This document shows, piece by piece, positions 38,825 through 48,900 of a stretch of DNA of 55,062 nt (positions are counted from its first letter, which is position 1; each line of letters begins with the position of its first letter). The stretch is from NCBI GenBank assembly GCA_009840385.1, contig VXNX01000011.1, forward strand, positions 1 through 55,062. The letters are read 5' to 3'. The notes below the pieces were generated by a model that had not been told where the DNA came from, searched no databases, and was given only the letters and a program-made list of their open reading frames with translations. Origin of the DNA: Candidatus Dadabacteria bacterium. GTDB lineage: Bacteria; Desulfobacterota_D; UBA1144; Nemesobacterales; Nemesobacteraceae. The position numbers were made by a program, and so were the translations under genes.

Positions 38825-41800
38825 ATGCCTGCTGATGTACAAATTCGCTTCAGGGTCGACTCAAGGAAAGCCCGCAACGAGATCGAGCAACTCCAGGGTG
38901 AGGTGCGTGAACTGCGTCAACAATTGGGTCAGACGCAGGGTGCTGCGACGAACGCGGCGACGGGCGTTGACAAGCTGGGCGACGAGGCGCGTGAAACGGC
39001 GCGTGAAGTCGGGAGTCTTGGGAATCAGGTTCGGCGCACGGGCAGAGGTGCAACAGAACTCACGGGTGCGATCGGATTCGCGAACCGGGGGGTTGGTGTA
39101 TTTACGCGTTCGCTGAGTGGCGCGGGGAGCGTGCTGGGGGCGTTAGGGTTTGCGGTGGCGACGCAGCAGATCGGTCGTTTCGGGATTGAAAGCATTCAAG
39201 CCGCGGGTCGGTTAGAGCAATACACACGGGCGATCACACAGATTGAAGGGAGTTCGGAAGCAGCAGAGAAACGGCTTGAGTCTCTGATTGAGATTGCGAA
39301 TTTGCCGGGGTTGAACTTTGAATCGTTAACGCGTTACTCCAATAGACTCCGTGCGGCGGGGTTAGGTGCGGAGGACACGGACAAGATCCTGTTGACGGTC
39401 GGTCAGACGATTGTGTCGTTAGGTGGCAATGCGTCGACGGCTTCTCTGGCGATGGAGCAGCTGATCCAAGCAGTGCAACTGGGAAAAGTCGATTTCAGAG
39501 ACTTTCGCACCATCGTGCAACAAATTCCTTCGTTTCTCGAAACATTGGCGGATGTTCACGGTGTAGAAGCGAACATCGAGGGCTTGCATGCGGCGTATCG
39601 GAGAGTTGGCGGGAGCATCCGGGATCTGTTGATCCCGACGTTTGACGAGTTATCAAGACGTTTTGAGGCACCACCCGCGGACAGTTATATCGTTGTAATG
39701 GACACACTCCAGAACTCGATACTGCTGACCCAAGCGGCAATTGGGGACCTGTTCCTCCCGACCGTTACGAATGCTGCGCGTGTGTTATCGGAATTCTTGG
39801 ATGTGGTTCGTGTTGGCACGAAAGACGTTTCGACGTTGCCGGAACCGATACAGGAGATCGTTGCGGGTGCGCAGTCCTTGTTTGAGGCGTTGCTGGAGCT
39901 CGGGGGTGCGTTGACTCGGATACTGGGACCCCCTGTTGGTGCATTAGCGGGTTCACTTGGCGGATTGTTAGCCGAAGTCTTAGAACTTACGGGTGCGCTG
40001 GTGAATCTCTTGAATCCTTTGATACAGGGGACAGCGTATGCCGTAGGCGTGCTTGGGGCAGGAATAGCACAACTTTCGGAGCATCTGGCGGCTTTCATCA
40101 GCGGGGTAGCAGAGACTGTAGAGTTCATAAGTTTCTGGCGCGACGAGGGGGACCAAGCGTCCGAGTCGACGGATCGGTTGACGCAATCGGTGGCATCAGC
40201 GACGGCGGCACTCGGAGAGCATGCGACTGCAGGCGATGTGGGGCGTGCGAGACTCAAGGACTTACGAACTGAACTGGAGCAGACGACTGCGAATATCGCG
40301 AGGTATGAGGAAGAGCTGCGGAAAGCATCGGCAGCTGGTATCTCGAATCAGTCAACGGAACAGTTTGCGCGGCTGCTTGAAACGGCACGTGCGCGTGTCC
40401 CGGAATTGACAGCAGAGATCGAGAAACTGGAGATGGCGTTCGGGGGTGCATCGGCGGCGTTAGGTGAAAATGCGACGTTAGCACAGGAGCAGCAGGCGCG
40501 GCTTTCGGACTTACAGACAGAGCTTCGGAGTGCGAATGCGGAGATCGAACGGTATGAAGGGCTGCTCCAGAATGCGAAAGACACGGCAGTCGGTGAGACG
40601 AACCCTGCGATTCAGCAATATGAGCGTCAATTGGGTGCTGCGAAAGATCGCCAATCTGAACTCAACACGGAGATCGACAAGGCGACATCCCGGTTAGGCA
40701 CACTGAAAGACGGGACGGATGCAACGACAGCCGCGACAGAAGAACAGGGAACAGCCGTCAAGACTGCCGCGGTTGCGTTCACAGAATATTTGGGTGTGAT
40801 TTCAGCGGCGCAGCGGCATATCCAGGAATTTGAGAATCTCAACCAAGAATTAGAAGGTTTCGACGATTTCTGGCGAGTTGCGGCGGGTGAAGTCGGTGAA
40901 TACACGACAGCGGTCGACTTAGCGACGGTTTCGGTGGTCGACCATCAAGCCGAGTTAGAAGCGTTGCACACGGCTGGGTTCTTTGATGGGTTAGACGATC
41001 CGCTTGCGGCGTATGTTGCTGAGTTGGAAGCGACATCGGTTGCGGCGGACGCCGCGCTTGGTCCTTTAAACCAAGTCAGCGAGACCGTCAAGACAGGGAC
41101 TGCGGATTTTCGGCAAGCGGAGGCACGGCTTTACGATTACAGTGATGCCCTGGATACGTCAAAAAGAAGTCATATCGACTTTACGGATATCGTAGACAGA
41201 GAGACAACCCCTGCTGTTGAGGACTTGACGACTGCGCTGGATGAAACGAAACAGGGTGCGGAACTCACCGAGCGTGCTTTTGAGAGTTTAGATACAGTCG
41301 TGGCTGAAGTTGCAGACGGCACGGCGGATGCGGGTGACAAGTTCCGAGATTTAGAAGACCCGATCGGAGAGGCGATTGATGCGTTAGGTAAACTTGCGAC
41401 GGCGTTTGCGGATGTTGCGTTTGATTCCGGGAGTGCGTTATCGGATGTTGCGGAGAACGTCGAGAGTCTCGCAAAGTTTGCGCAAGGCGACATTTCCCAA
41501 GCCGTGCTACTCCCCTACAACATTTTCAGACAAGGCGAAGAAGCGAGGCAGGCGCGCAGAGACTTTGAAGCGAGCAACCGGGACGCTTTCGAGGACAATC
41601 AGGCAGAATTGGCGAACGTCAGGCATTTTGCGCGGGGGGTTCGATCGGCGCAAGAGACGGCTGGCGGGACTACGAACTTCGATGGACAGATTATCCAGTC
41701 GCTTTTGGAGCAACTGATCGGCATTACGGATATAGATGTCATCGAAACACATCTTCGGAACATCTTTGACCCGATCGCCACGCAATTGCAGCAAGCGATG

Positions 41801-44800
41801 AACGCCGCGGTATCGGATTATGAAGACGCGCTTGCCACGGGTGAGAATGTCGACCATTTCAGGAACAGGGCACTGCATGCGACGAACCAATTTTTCGATG
41901 CGCAGCAGGAAGCGATGAACATCTTCAATGCGCTGTTCGGCACCCAACAATTTGATGTCATCCAGGAGCTCAACGACGCGCGGAACGAGCAACTAAACAC
42001 CATCCGTCAGCTCCAAAGCGAGGGACAAAGCGGTGAGTTGACTGCGCGTCAGATCGCTGAAGCCACTGGCACGGACAGACAAGCGATAGAAGATGTCGCT
42101 CGTGCGCAGTATGGTGAAACGGCGTATGAGGCGGAAGTCGCAGCAGCCCAAGGGACGGGCGTTGCGGATGTTGTTGCGGATGTTGTTGCGGATGTCGGCG
42201 CGGTGGTTGAAGAGACAGTAGCATCGGCGACCGAGGCACTCGAAAACATTTTCAGGCTTTCACCGGAGCAGCGGCAGGTGTTAGCACCCCTTGAGGAAAC
42301 CGTCGCGATCGCCCAAGGCGTTGTGGATGACCTCGATGCCACCAGCACGCCCCAAGAGATTACCGATGCCTACACGGATTTAGCGACTGCGCAGGCGGCA
42401 GTCCAGACGCAAATCGTTGCTTTCATCACGAACGCGACGCACATCACGGAAGACGCGAGACAACGGGCGTTGACCCTATCAGGTCAGCAGTTCGGGAACG
42501 AGATTGAAGATGCCAACGGCGAACTCTTAGATGCTTTGGAAGCCGTTGGATTCCAGTTAGTGACGGCGATCCGAAACATGTCGGGCATCCTTTCAGGGGC
42601 GGCACTCCAGGTGCAACGGATTCCTGAAGAGATTGTTGACGTTCAGGCACCTGAGCAGGCGGTTGTGGAGTCGATTGGAGACGGGTTTCCAACGGAAACA
42701 CCCCAAGTTCTCGAACAGGAACCCCCGACAGAGGTTTTCCGATTCTCGGCACAACAGCGAGACATCCTTCGCACATTGCAAGGCGATATTACGTCCGCAG
42801 AGAACGCCATCCGTTTATTAGGCGAAGACAGCACGGCGGAAACCATCACATCGGCGTATACGCGACTCGGTGCGGCAGAAACCGCGTATCGGGATCAGCA
42901 GTTAGCGTTCATAGAAGCGGGTGTGGGTATCTTTACGGAGGATGCGTTAGCGAATGCGCGGACAAGGTATACCAACGAGTTCACCGATCGACTTTTTGAT
43001 GCGAATCTGCGGTTGGTTTCCAATCTCGAGGATATCGGTTTTGCGTTAGAGAACGCATTTACAGAGGCTTCAGGATTTCTACAAGGCACGGCATTAGCCG
43101 TCCGTCGAATCCCGGTCCCTGAAGTCCCGACGGAAGACCCCACAGAAGACCCCACATCAACAGAAACCCCTACAGCAGAGGTCGCACCGCCACGCACGCG
43201 TCTTGAAGATACCCCTGAATCGAATCTATTGGAAAACGCGGTTGCCCGGGCGCGTTTCAATCTGACAGGTGCGACGACGGAACGAGGCTTTGAAGATGCG
43301 AGGCGTTCACTGATCCGTGCGATCGATGCTTTCTATGACAATGAGCTGAAACGTATCAATGAATTAGCGTTATCAGAGACAGAACTGGAAAACTTACGCC
43401 AAGACAACCAGTTGCTGCGTGAACAAGCGTTGCGTAGAGCGACGACTGCCCAGAACCAGTTTACGCGGGATCGGCTCCGGGACGAAGAGAGTGCGCAAGC
43501 CGAGATAGAGCGACTCCGCGAGGATGCGATCGCACGTGAGGCACGTCGGCAAGATGAGATTGAAGAGGTGCGCGACGCGCAGATAGAGAACGAGGCAGAC
43601 CGTTTAGACGCGATTGAGAAATTGAACGAAGATCACAAGGACCGTCTTCTTGCGTTGGAAGAACAGTTCCATGAAGACCTTGACGACTTACAACGGGATC
43701 GGAATCAGACGGCAGAGGACATCCACCGGGAATATCAGCGCGATCTCCAAGATTTACAAACAGAGACGGCGCGGCGGTTGTTCGATACGGAGTTCGGTGA
43801 GTTGTCAGGGGCGCAACAGCAGCAAGTGGAGTCAGATAGCACGTATCAGCGGGAACTTTTTGATTTGAACCGTCAGCTGCATCGGGATGTCCAGGACTTC
43901 CAAACGGAGTTCGGTATCCTGACCCCGGGGAGTTCAGGATACGACTTCTATCGGCAAGAGTTAGAAAGCGGTGCGTTGACGGATGAGAACTTTATTGAAC
44001 GGGTGTTTGGACGGCGCGGACTGGATGAGTATCTACAGAACCAGCGATCGGTCGCGGATTTGGAAGAACAGACGGCTGAACGGACTGCGGACATCGAAGC
44101 AGAGGCACAAGCGACGGCGATGGCACTGCGCGAGGCACTCGCGCCGCTCTTGCAACCTGAATCGGAGACGGTGCGGATATCTTCAGATGCCGCGGTTGCG
44201 TCAAAAGATGCAGCGACAGCCGCAAACGATGCGGCGATTGCGTCAAGAGATGCAGCGACGGCAGCAAACGCAGCCGTTGGGACGTTGCCGGATATTGTTG
44301 AACCCTTGGGGCGTATTGAGACGGTCTCGGAGACATTCAGTAATATTGTAGATGCGATCGGGGCACCTGCGGCGGATTTAAGGGCAACGGTGGAAGGGCT
44401 GTCTGATCTGGATTTGGCGGAACTGACGCGTGCGGTCGGCAATTTCAATCTGCTCAGCGAAGGGTTGAAAGAGACGTTTGAATTCGTGTTTAGTCTGGCA
44501 AGTGAGGGTGTAGGGTTGGGACCGGATGGGGCAGCCCTCAAGGATGTGCTTGCGAATGCGTTGGACGGCGACACGTTAGGCATCACGCTTTCACCGGAAA
44601 CGGAATCGACGCTCGCCGCAGCGGTTTCGCAAGGCACTGCGGAAGGAAACCTGGATATGGGAGACCTAACGGTAGACCCGTCAGAATTGACAGCGAAAAT
44701 CGAAGACGCGGTATCTATGTTTTCGGAGCCCGCGCCTCCGTCGGGGTTGACTGCGGATACGATCAGTGTGTCGGGGAACACGGTGCATGTGTCGGGGGGG

Positions 44801-44944
44801 CGAGGGGACCTCGCCTCTACGGGTGGGCCTGCCGCTGCGTCCCCGCAAACGATTGAGATTACGGTGCCTGTGACGTTGAACGACAATATTCTGTTGGAGC
44901 AACAGTCTCGGACGGAGCAGTTGACGGCTCGCGTTAATATTTAA
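38825..44944 (+). CDS. Tape measure protein
   Basis: 2,039 residues from the ATG at 38825 (AAGGA 6 nt upstream). An earlier in-frame GTG is inside a repeat and is not used here. The first 330 residues show the tape measure N-terminal domain (GIESIQAAGRLEQYTRAITQ, GNASTASLAMEQLIQAVQLG, FRDFRTIVQQIPSFLETLAD). Hydrophobic segments follow near 380-460. Long helical and coiled-coil parts make up the rest, including EIERLREDAIAREARRQDEI near 1,550. The length sets the tail length: at about 1.5 angstrom per residue the tail would be near 300 nm. A family A repeat is built in near residue 1,992 (GGRGDLASTGG). Confidence 0.85.
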   Translation: MPADVQIRFRVDSRKARNEIEQLQGEVRELRQQLGQTQGAATNAATGVDKLGDEARETAREVGSLGNQVRRTGRGATELTGAIGFANRGVGVFTRSLSGAGSVLGALGFAVATQQIGRFGIESIQAAGRLEQYTRAITQIEGSSEAAEKRLESLIEIANLPGLNFESLTRYSNRLRAAGLGAEDTDKILLTVGQTIVSLGGNASTASLAMEQLIQAVQLGKVDFRDFRTIVQQIPSFLETLADVHGVEANIEGLHAAYRRVGGSIRDLLIPTFDELSRRFEAPPADSYIVVMDTLQNSILLTQAAIGDLFLPTVTNAARVLSEFLDVVRVGTKDVSTLPEPIQEIVAGAQSLFEALLELGGALTRILGPPVGALAGSLGGLLAEVLELTGALVNLLNPLIQGTAYAVGVLGAGIAQLSEHLAAFISGVAETVEFISFWRDEGDQASESTDRLTQSVASATAALGEHATAGDVGRARLKDLRTELEQTTANIARYEEELRKASAAGISNQSTEQFARLLETARARVPELTAEIEKLEMAFGGASAALGENATLAQEQQARLSDLQTELRSANAEIERYEGLLQNAKDTAVGETNPAIQQYERQLGAAKDRQSELNTEIDKATSRLGTLKDGTDATTAATEEQGTAVKTAAVAFTEYLGVISAAQRHIQEFENLNQELEGFDDFWRVAAGEVGEYTTAVDLATVSVVDHQAELEALHTAGFFDGLDDPLAAYVAELEATSVAADAALGPLNQVSETVKTGTADFRQAEARLYDYSDALDTSKRSHIDFTDIVDRETTPAVEDLTTALDETKQGAELTERAFESLDTVVAEVADGTADAGDKFRDLEDPIGEAIDALGKLATAFADVAFDSGSALSDVAENVESLAKFAQGDISQAVLLPYNIFRQGEEARQARRDFEASNRDAFEDNQAELANVRHFARGVRSAQETAGGTTNFDGQIIQSLLEQLIGITDIDVIETHLRNIFDPIATQLQQAMNAAVSDYEDALATGENVDHFRNRALHATNQFFDAQQEAMNIFNALFGTQQFDVIQELNDARNEQLNTIRQLQSEGQSGELTARQIAEATGTDRQAIEDVARAQYGETAYEAEVAAAQGTGVADVVADVVADVGAVVEETVASATEALENIFRLSPEQRQVLAPLEETVAIAQGVVDDLDATSTPQEITDAYTDLATAQAAVQTQIVAFITNATHITEDARQRALTLSGQQFGNEIEDANGELLDALEAVGFQLVTAIRNMSGILSGAALQVQRIPEEIVDVQAPEQAVVESIGDGFPTETPQVLEQEPPTEVFRFSAQQRDILRTLQGDITSAENAIRLLGEDSTAETITSAYTRLGAAETAYRDQQLAFIEAGVGIFTEDALANARTRYTNEFTDRLFDANLRLVSNLEDIGFALENAFTEASGFLQGTALAVRRIPVPEVPTEDPTEDPTSTETPTAEVAPPRTRLEDTPESNLLENAVARARFNLTGATTERGFEDARRSLIRAIDAFYDNELKRINELALSETELENLRQDNQLLREQALRRATTAQNQFTRDRLRDEESAQAEIERLREDAIAREARRQDEIEEVRDAQIENEADRLDAIEKLNEDHKDRLLALEEQFHEDLDDLQRDRNQTAEDIHREYQRDLQDLQTETARRLFDTEFGELSGAQQQQVESDSTYQRELFDLNRQLHRDVQDFQTEFGILTPGSSGYDFYRQELESGALTDENFIERVFGRRGLDEYLQNQRSVADLEEQTAERTADIEAEAQATAMALREALAPLLQPESETVRISSDAAVASKDAATAANDAAIASRDAATAANAAVGTLPDIVEPLGRIETVSETFSNIVDAIGAPAADLRATVEGLSDLDLAELTRAVGNFNLLSEGLKETFEFVFSLASEGVGLGPDGAALKDVLANALDGDTLGITLSPETESTLAAAVSQGTAEGNLDMGDLTVDPSELTAKIEDAVSMFSEPAPPSGLTADTISVSGNTVHVSGGRGDLASTGGPAAASPQTIEITVPVTLNDNILLEQQSRTEQLTARVNI
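44798..44822 (+). repeat. Family A repeat inside the tape measure coding sequence
   Basis: GGGCGAGGGGACCTCGCCTC and TACG keep the reading frame open and are translated as GRGDLAST. Confidence 0.85.
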
Positions 44945-44949
44945 TTTTA

Positions 44950-45128
44950 CCTTGCGGTTCGTTCAGGAGGGTTTGATAGATGAAGTGCCTCTCCGTAGAT
45001 CCGCTCTCCATTACATTACGAGCTACGCGCTTTGGTTATTCTCAGGAAACGGGCGAGGCGACCTCGCCCCTACGAGAACAGGAGACTTACAGTCAAGAAA
45101 GGACGCAAACTATAAAGTTTGCGCTACG
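44950..45128 (+). repeat. Repeats D, A and B in series before the next tail gene
   Basis: Family D (44950-44985, carrying AGGAGG and ATGAAG), family A (45051-45074) and family B (45100-45128) follow one another. The frame from ATG 44980 stays open through all of them into the next gene, so translation could start at either 44980 or 45145. Confidence 0.8.
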
Positions 45129-45144
45129 AAGAGAGGGGGATACA

Positions 45145-45708
45145 ATGAGTCAGCAAAGACCGCTAAAAGATGAACCGACGCTTTCTGATAGTGAATTTGC
45201 GAAAGCGATTCTGGGTGCGATCTCCGATGGGACGGCGGGCGGCAGGGCGCGGCAGTTAGGGATCGCACTGTTGCATCAGGCACTGCAAGCGGTGAACCCG
45301 TTGCAAATCACGGTTGAAGATGTGGTGCTATATGAACGGACAACTTCAGGCGATCTGCCTGCCGTCAGTCTAAGCACGCCTGTTCAGTTGGATATCAAGA
45401 CAGGCGTAACCCGCCACAATTTCAATGATGGGTATTTTGGGTTTACGTTCTTTCTAGGACGATCCCGGTTTACCAGCCCCAATCCGGATCGGTTTTACCA
45501 TCAATACCAGCAGTTCGTCACAAAAGGGAAATGGTTTGCCACACAAAAAGCAGGGGGTGAGATCATTCGGATCGGTTCCGCAACTTCAACGCGTCAGCTT
45601 TGGAAAGCGTCTGACACAAGTTTTTTGGTCTATGGTCCACCTAGGGGCAATACTTATACCTACAAGGTGGTTGGACATAAACTTGAGCTGCGCTTGAAAA
45701 CGCCGTAG
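45145..45708 (+). CDS. Distal tail-type hypothetical protein
   Basis: From the ATG at 45145 the protein has 187 residues. The N-terminal third is helical (FAKAILGAISDGTAGGRARQ); the rest is beta-rich with FGFTFFLGRSRFTSPNPDRF. Its position after the tape measure suggests a tail-tip component. No family recognised. A 5' extension of 55 residues, encoded by repeats, is possible from 44980. Confidence 0.5.
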   Translation: MSQQRPLKDEPTLSDSEFAKAILGAISDGTAGGRARQLGIALLHQALQAVNPLQITVEDVVLYERTTSGDLPAVSLSTPVQLDIKTGVTRHNFNDGYFGFTFFLGRSRFTSPNPDRFYHQYQQFVTKGKWFATQKAGGEIIRIGSATSTRQLWKASDTSFLVYGPPRGNTYTYKVVGHKLELRLKTP

Positions 45709-45993
45709 GGGGGAAGAAGGGGAGGGGGTCGGGGTTGGAAACTCCTCCCACAGGGGAAACCCCCTTTATCCCCCCCCGCAAGCGGTGGGGAGGGACGCAA
45801 GCGGTGGGGAGGGACGCAAAAGGAACACAAGCGTTCTTAGAACACAAACTGAAGTTTGTGCTACAAAGAGGCATGCACAGACTAACAGTCTATGCTACGG
45901 GGGCAAGAGGCACAGACTAAAGTTTATGCGACAGGTTTAACATGCACAGGGTATAGGGAACGGGCGGGGGGACCCCGCCCCTACGGGGGCAAT
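45709..45993. repeat. Repeat-filled intergenic region
   Basis: Contains a tandem GCAAGCGGTGGGGAGGGAC pair (about 45777-45816), a family B copy (45840-45866), family C (45872-45898), a diverged B (45901-45928), and a family A variant (45961-45985) with GCGGGGGGACCCCGC. The start codon of the next gene is 9 nt after the last repeat. No gene seen. Confidence 0.8.
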
Positions 45994-48900
45994 ATGGAAA
46001 CCACGACACTGCAAATTCTTACACTTCCACTGCCGAGGGCACCGAGGGACCTAAGCCTTCCCAGATTGTATCTGACGGAGGTGGATCTGCGCGCGGATCC
46101 GCCCGACCCGTTAGAGAAAAACGATATTCCGGTGCTGTTCGTGTTTGAGGCGAATGTGACAGACTTCTCGCTGACGACTGTGACGTTGGCGGCTGAAGAT
46201 GCCCGGGGCAACGACATCTCGGAGGAGGTGTCGTTTGTGGGTGGGCTGACGGGCAAGGGCTGCGTCTACGGGGCGACCTTGCGGTTTCCGGGGTCTGGCG
46301 GTGCGGGGCAGGTGACGGTGCGGGTGCTTGCGGATAGCGTCGCGGAAGGTAACCCTGAAACAGTGGCGACGGTCGGCTACAGCGATGATTTTCCGGTATC
46401 GGAGTGGGGGACGCTGTTTCGCGCGGATGCTGCCCCTGACACCGGTGGCCTGCAAACATACCACCAGATCGTGTCCATCGATAACGAGCATATCTACTTA
46501 CGGTATCGTCAGAATATCCATGTCTACGATTGGGGTGGGACCCGGATCGCAGCACGCGAGACAAGCCTAGCAACAGCCACCGGAGAAAACACCCTGGCAC
46601 TCCGGTTAGATGCGGAGACGTTTCTCGTCGCTTTACACCGGAAACTCATCCTCTACAAGGATCACACACCGATCTGGCACTCCGCGGACATCCTGCGAAA
46701 CACAGGTACCACTCGGTCATGGACGTTGACAGAAGATGGGCGGCTCCTCATTGTCCGACGCTCGGCGACGGCTGAAGACACGACTCAAATCACGGAACTC
46801 CCGATAGAAAGCGTCCATGTCGGGATCGCGAAGAACCTGGATTTAGAAGCGACCCCGTTGGCATCGGTATCACTTTCCGAGGAGGAACAGGCGGAGCCCC
46901 TGGGGGATAAGGCGTTATGGCATCTGGCGAGTGGTCCCGATGCAGTGTTTATTGAAAGTCGGAGGACCGGGGACCATTACATCCGTGTCTACGATGATGC
47001 GTATCAATCCGTGCCGAGTCGGTGGATACCGATGCCGAGCAAATTCATCACCCCTGCGCCGCTGTCTCTGTTTTATTTTCGAGGGTTGCTGTTTCGGTAT
47101 AACGCGCGTGGCGATCTACAGTATCTTGATGTCTCGGTATGGACGTTGCCGCAGCCTATTGGTGCGATCTATCCACAGGAAGTTGTCCCCGGAGAACGGT
47201 TAGACCTATTCAAATTCATGCACAACGCGACAGACGTGGTCTTCGATGTCGGTTCCGAGAAACCGGACTGGTTATCCATAGAAGGGAACCGATATTTGGT
47301 GATTTCGGAAGACGCGCCTATTGACGGGGCGGGGTATGTGCAATTACGGGGCATCAACAGCGTCGGGAGTAGCGAGTTGAACGCCTGTAGCTTCTATGTG
47401 AGCGTCACGGGGGCAGAGGTCCCTGTCTGGAAAGAAATATCTACAATGACGCTCGCTGCTACGCAAGCAGTCAACCTTTTGGAGTATGTAGAGGGCGCGG
47501 ATTTCGTAGAATGGGTGTATGGGTCGAGGGTGCCTGAAGGTTTGGAATTGGTAGACGACAGTGTGCTACGGGTCGCATCGGGATCAGACATCACCGGGAC
47601 CCATCAAGTATCGTTGCGTGCAGGAACGCGACGCGGGTTCTTTGCGGACGCAGCATTTGGGGTAACCGTGCTATCGGAACCGGAATCGGTATCCATAACG
47701 GACGTTCAGGGGTATGAAGTCTTTATCGAGGGGATAGACGTAACGGCACACCTCGATGGCGAGAACCTCCCGGAGATAAGCAACAACTTAGACTGGGTGC
47801 GGCTGAACCAGTTCACGCGTGGACGGTGCGTGGTGACACTGCGTAGCGATTCCGAGAACGGCGGGTATTTCAATGAAACGAACCCGGACTCGTTTTGGAA
47901 GACGCATTCGCTCAACGAGAGCGGGTATCTCAACGAGGTGCAAGTGTTTGTGAATCTCCGGTTACCCGATGGGAGCGTCCAGTCGAAAGAAATTTTTAAA
48001 GGCGTTATCTTCGAAGTGGATGACCGGTTAGGCGTAGGTAGTGTCGGTTTACAGTGCATAGATTCGAGTTATGTTTTGAAGAACCTCCAGGTCTCCGATA
48101 CGGTTGCGGGTGTGCCGAAGCTACTGGCGCTCACCGCTGCCGATGAAGAGACGCAGGAGGTTTCCGTTGCGGAGGGACGCTATACGGTGGAAGACACGTT
48201 TGGAGCGATGATCCCGAAGGGGTCGGCTGCAGACGTTCACACAACGGGATTGACCCTGAAAGCGATCCAGAACGCGCCCGAAGGCGTAACGGAAGACGAC
48301 ACGGCATTTATGACCGAGTCGGAGGTGCGAACCCAGGGCGGGTATCTATCGGTATCAGAAGACAGGACCCCGATCCCCGTATTGGTGAAAACGCAAAGCC
48401 CGCATCGGTATCTCTCCCCGCAGGCAGCCGTAGAGAAACTCGTCAAACAGGAACCCATCTTACTGACGGTGCACGCCACGGAACCCGAAGCGACAGGCGC
48501 GGCGCATATCCGTTCAAACGGGAACCTCGCCTTCCCAGTAGAACGGGGTAGATTGCTGCGGTATCCAGTAGATTGGATCGTAGACGCTGAGAACGAGGCA
48601 TTTTATTACCTGCTCTCGAACCCTGTCAATTATATATCGGATGCGTTGGTGTGCTACGACGTAAAAAAGGAGACGCACCAGGTTCTATATGAATTCGATC
48701 CGGAACTCGCAGTCGTGAGTTTCGCGAGTTCAGATTTTGACACCTTCGCGGTAATCGTAACGGATGCGACGGACTTCGATCGGAGCGTGGACCCTGCGCC
48801 GAAAACTCCACAATCGGTGGTTCTGGGGTATGACGCGAGTGTATCCGAGAACACGCAGATCGTCTCATACCAGCAGAGCGTGCATCGCTATAAGACGCTT

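Noticed and set aside
39495-44886. Long minus-strand frames across the tape measure gene
   Set aside because: Ser/Ala/Arg-rich shadows of a long helical protein; no starts or spacing consistent with genes.
45001-45173. Short frame containing GRGDLAPT
   Set aside because: Produced by the family A repeat; the same peptide appears wherever that repeat occurs in this frame.
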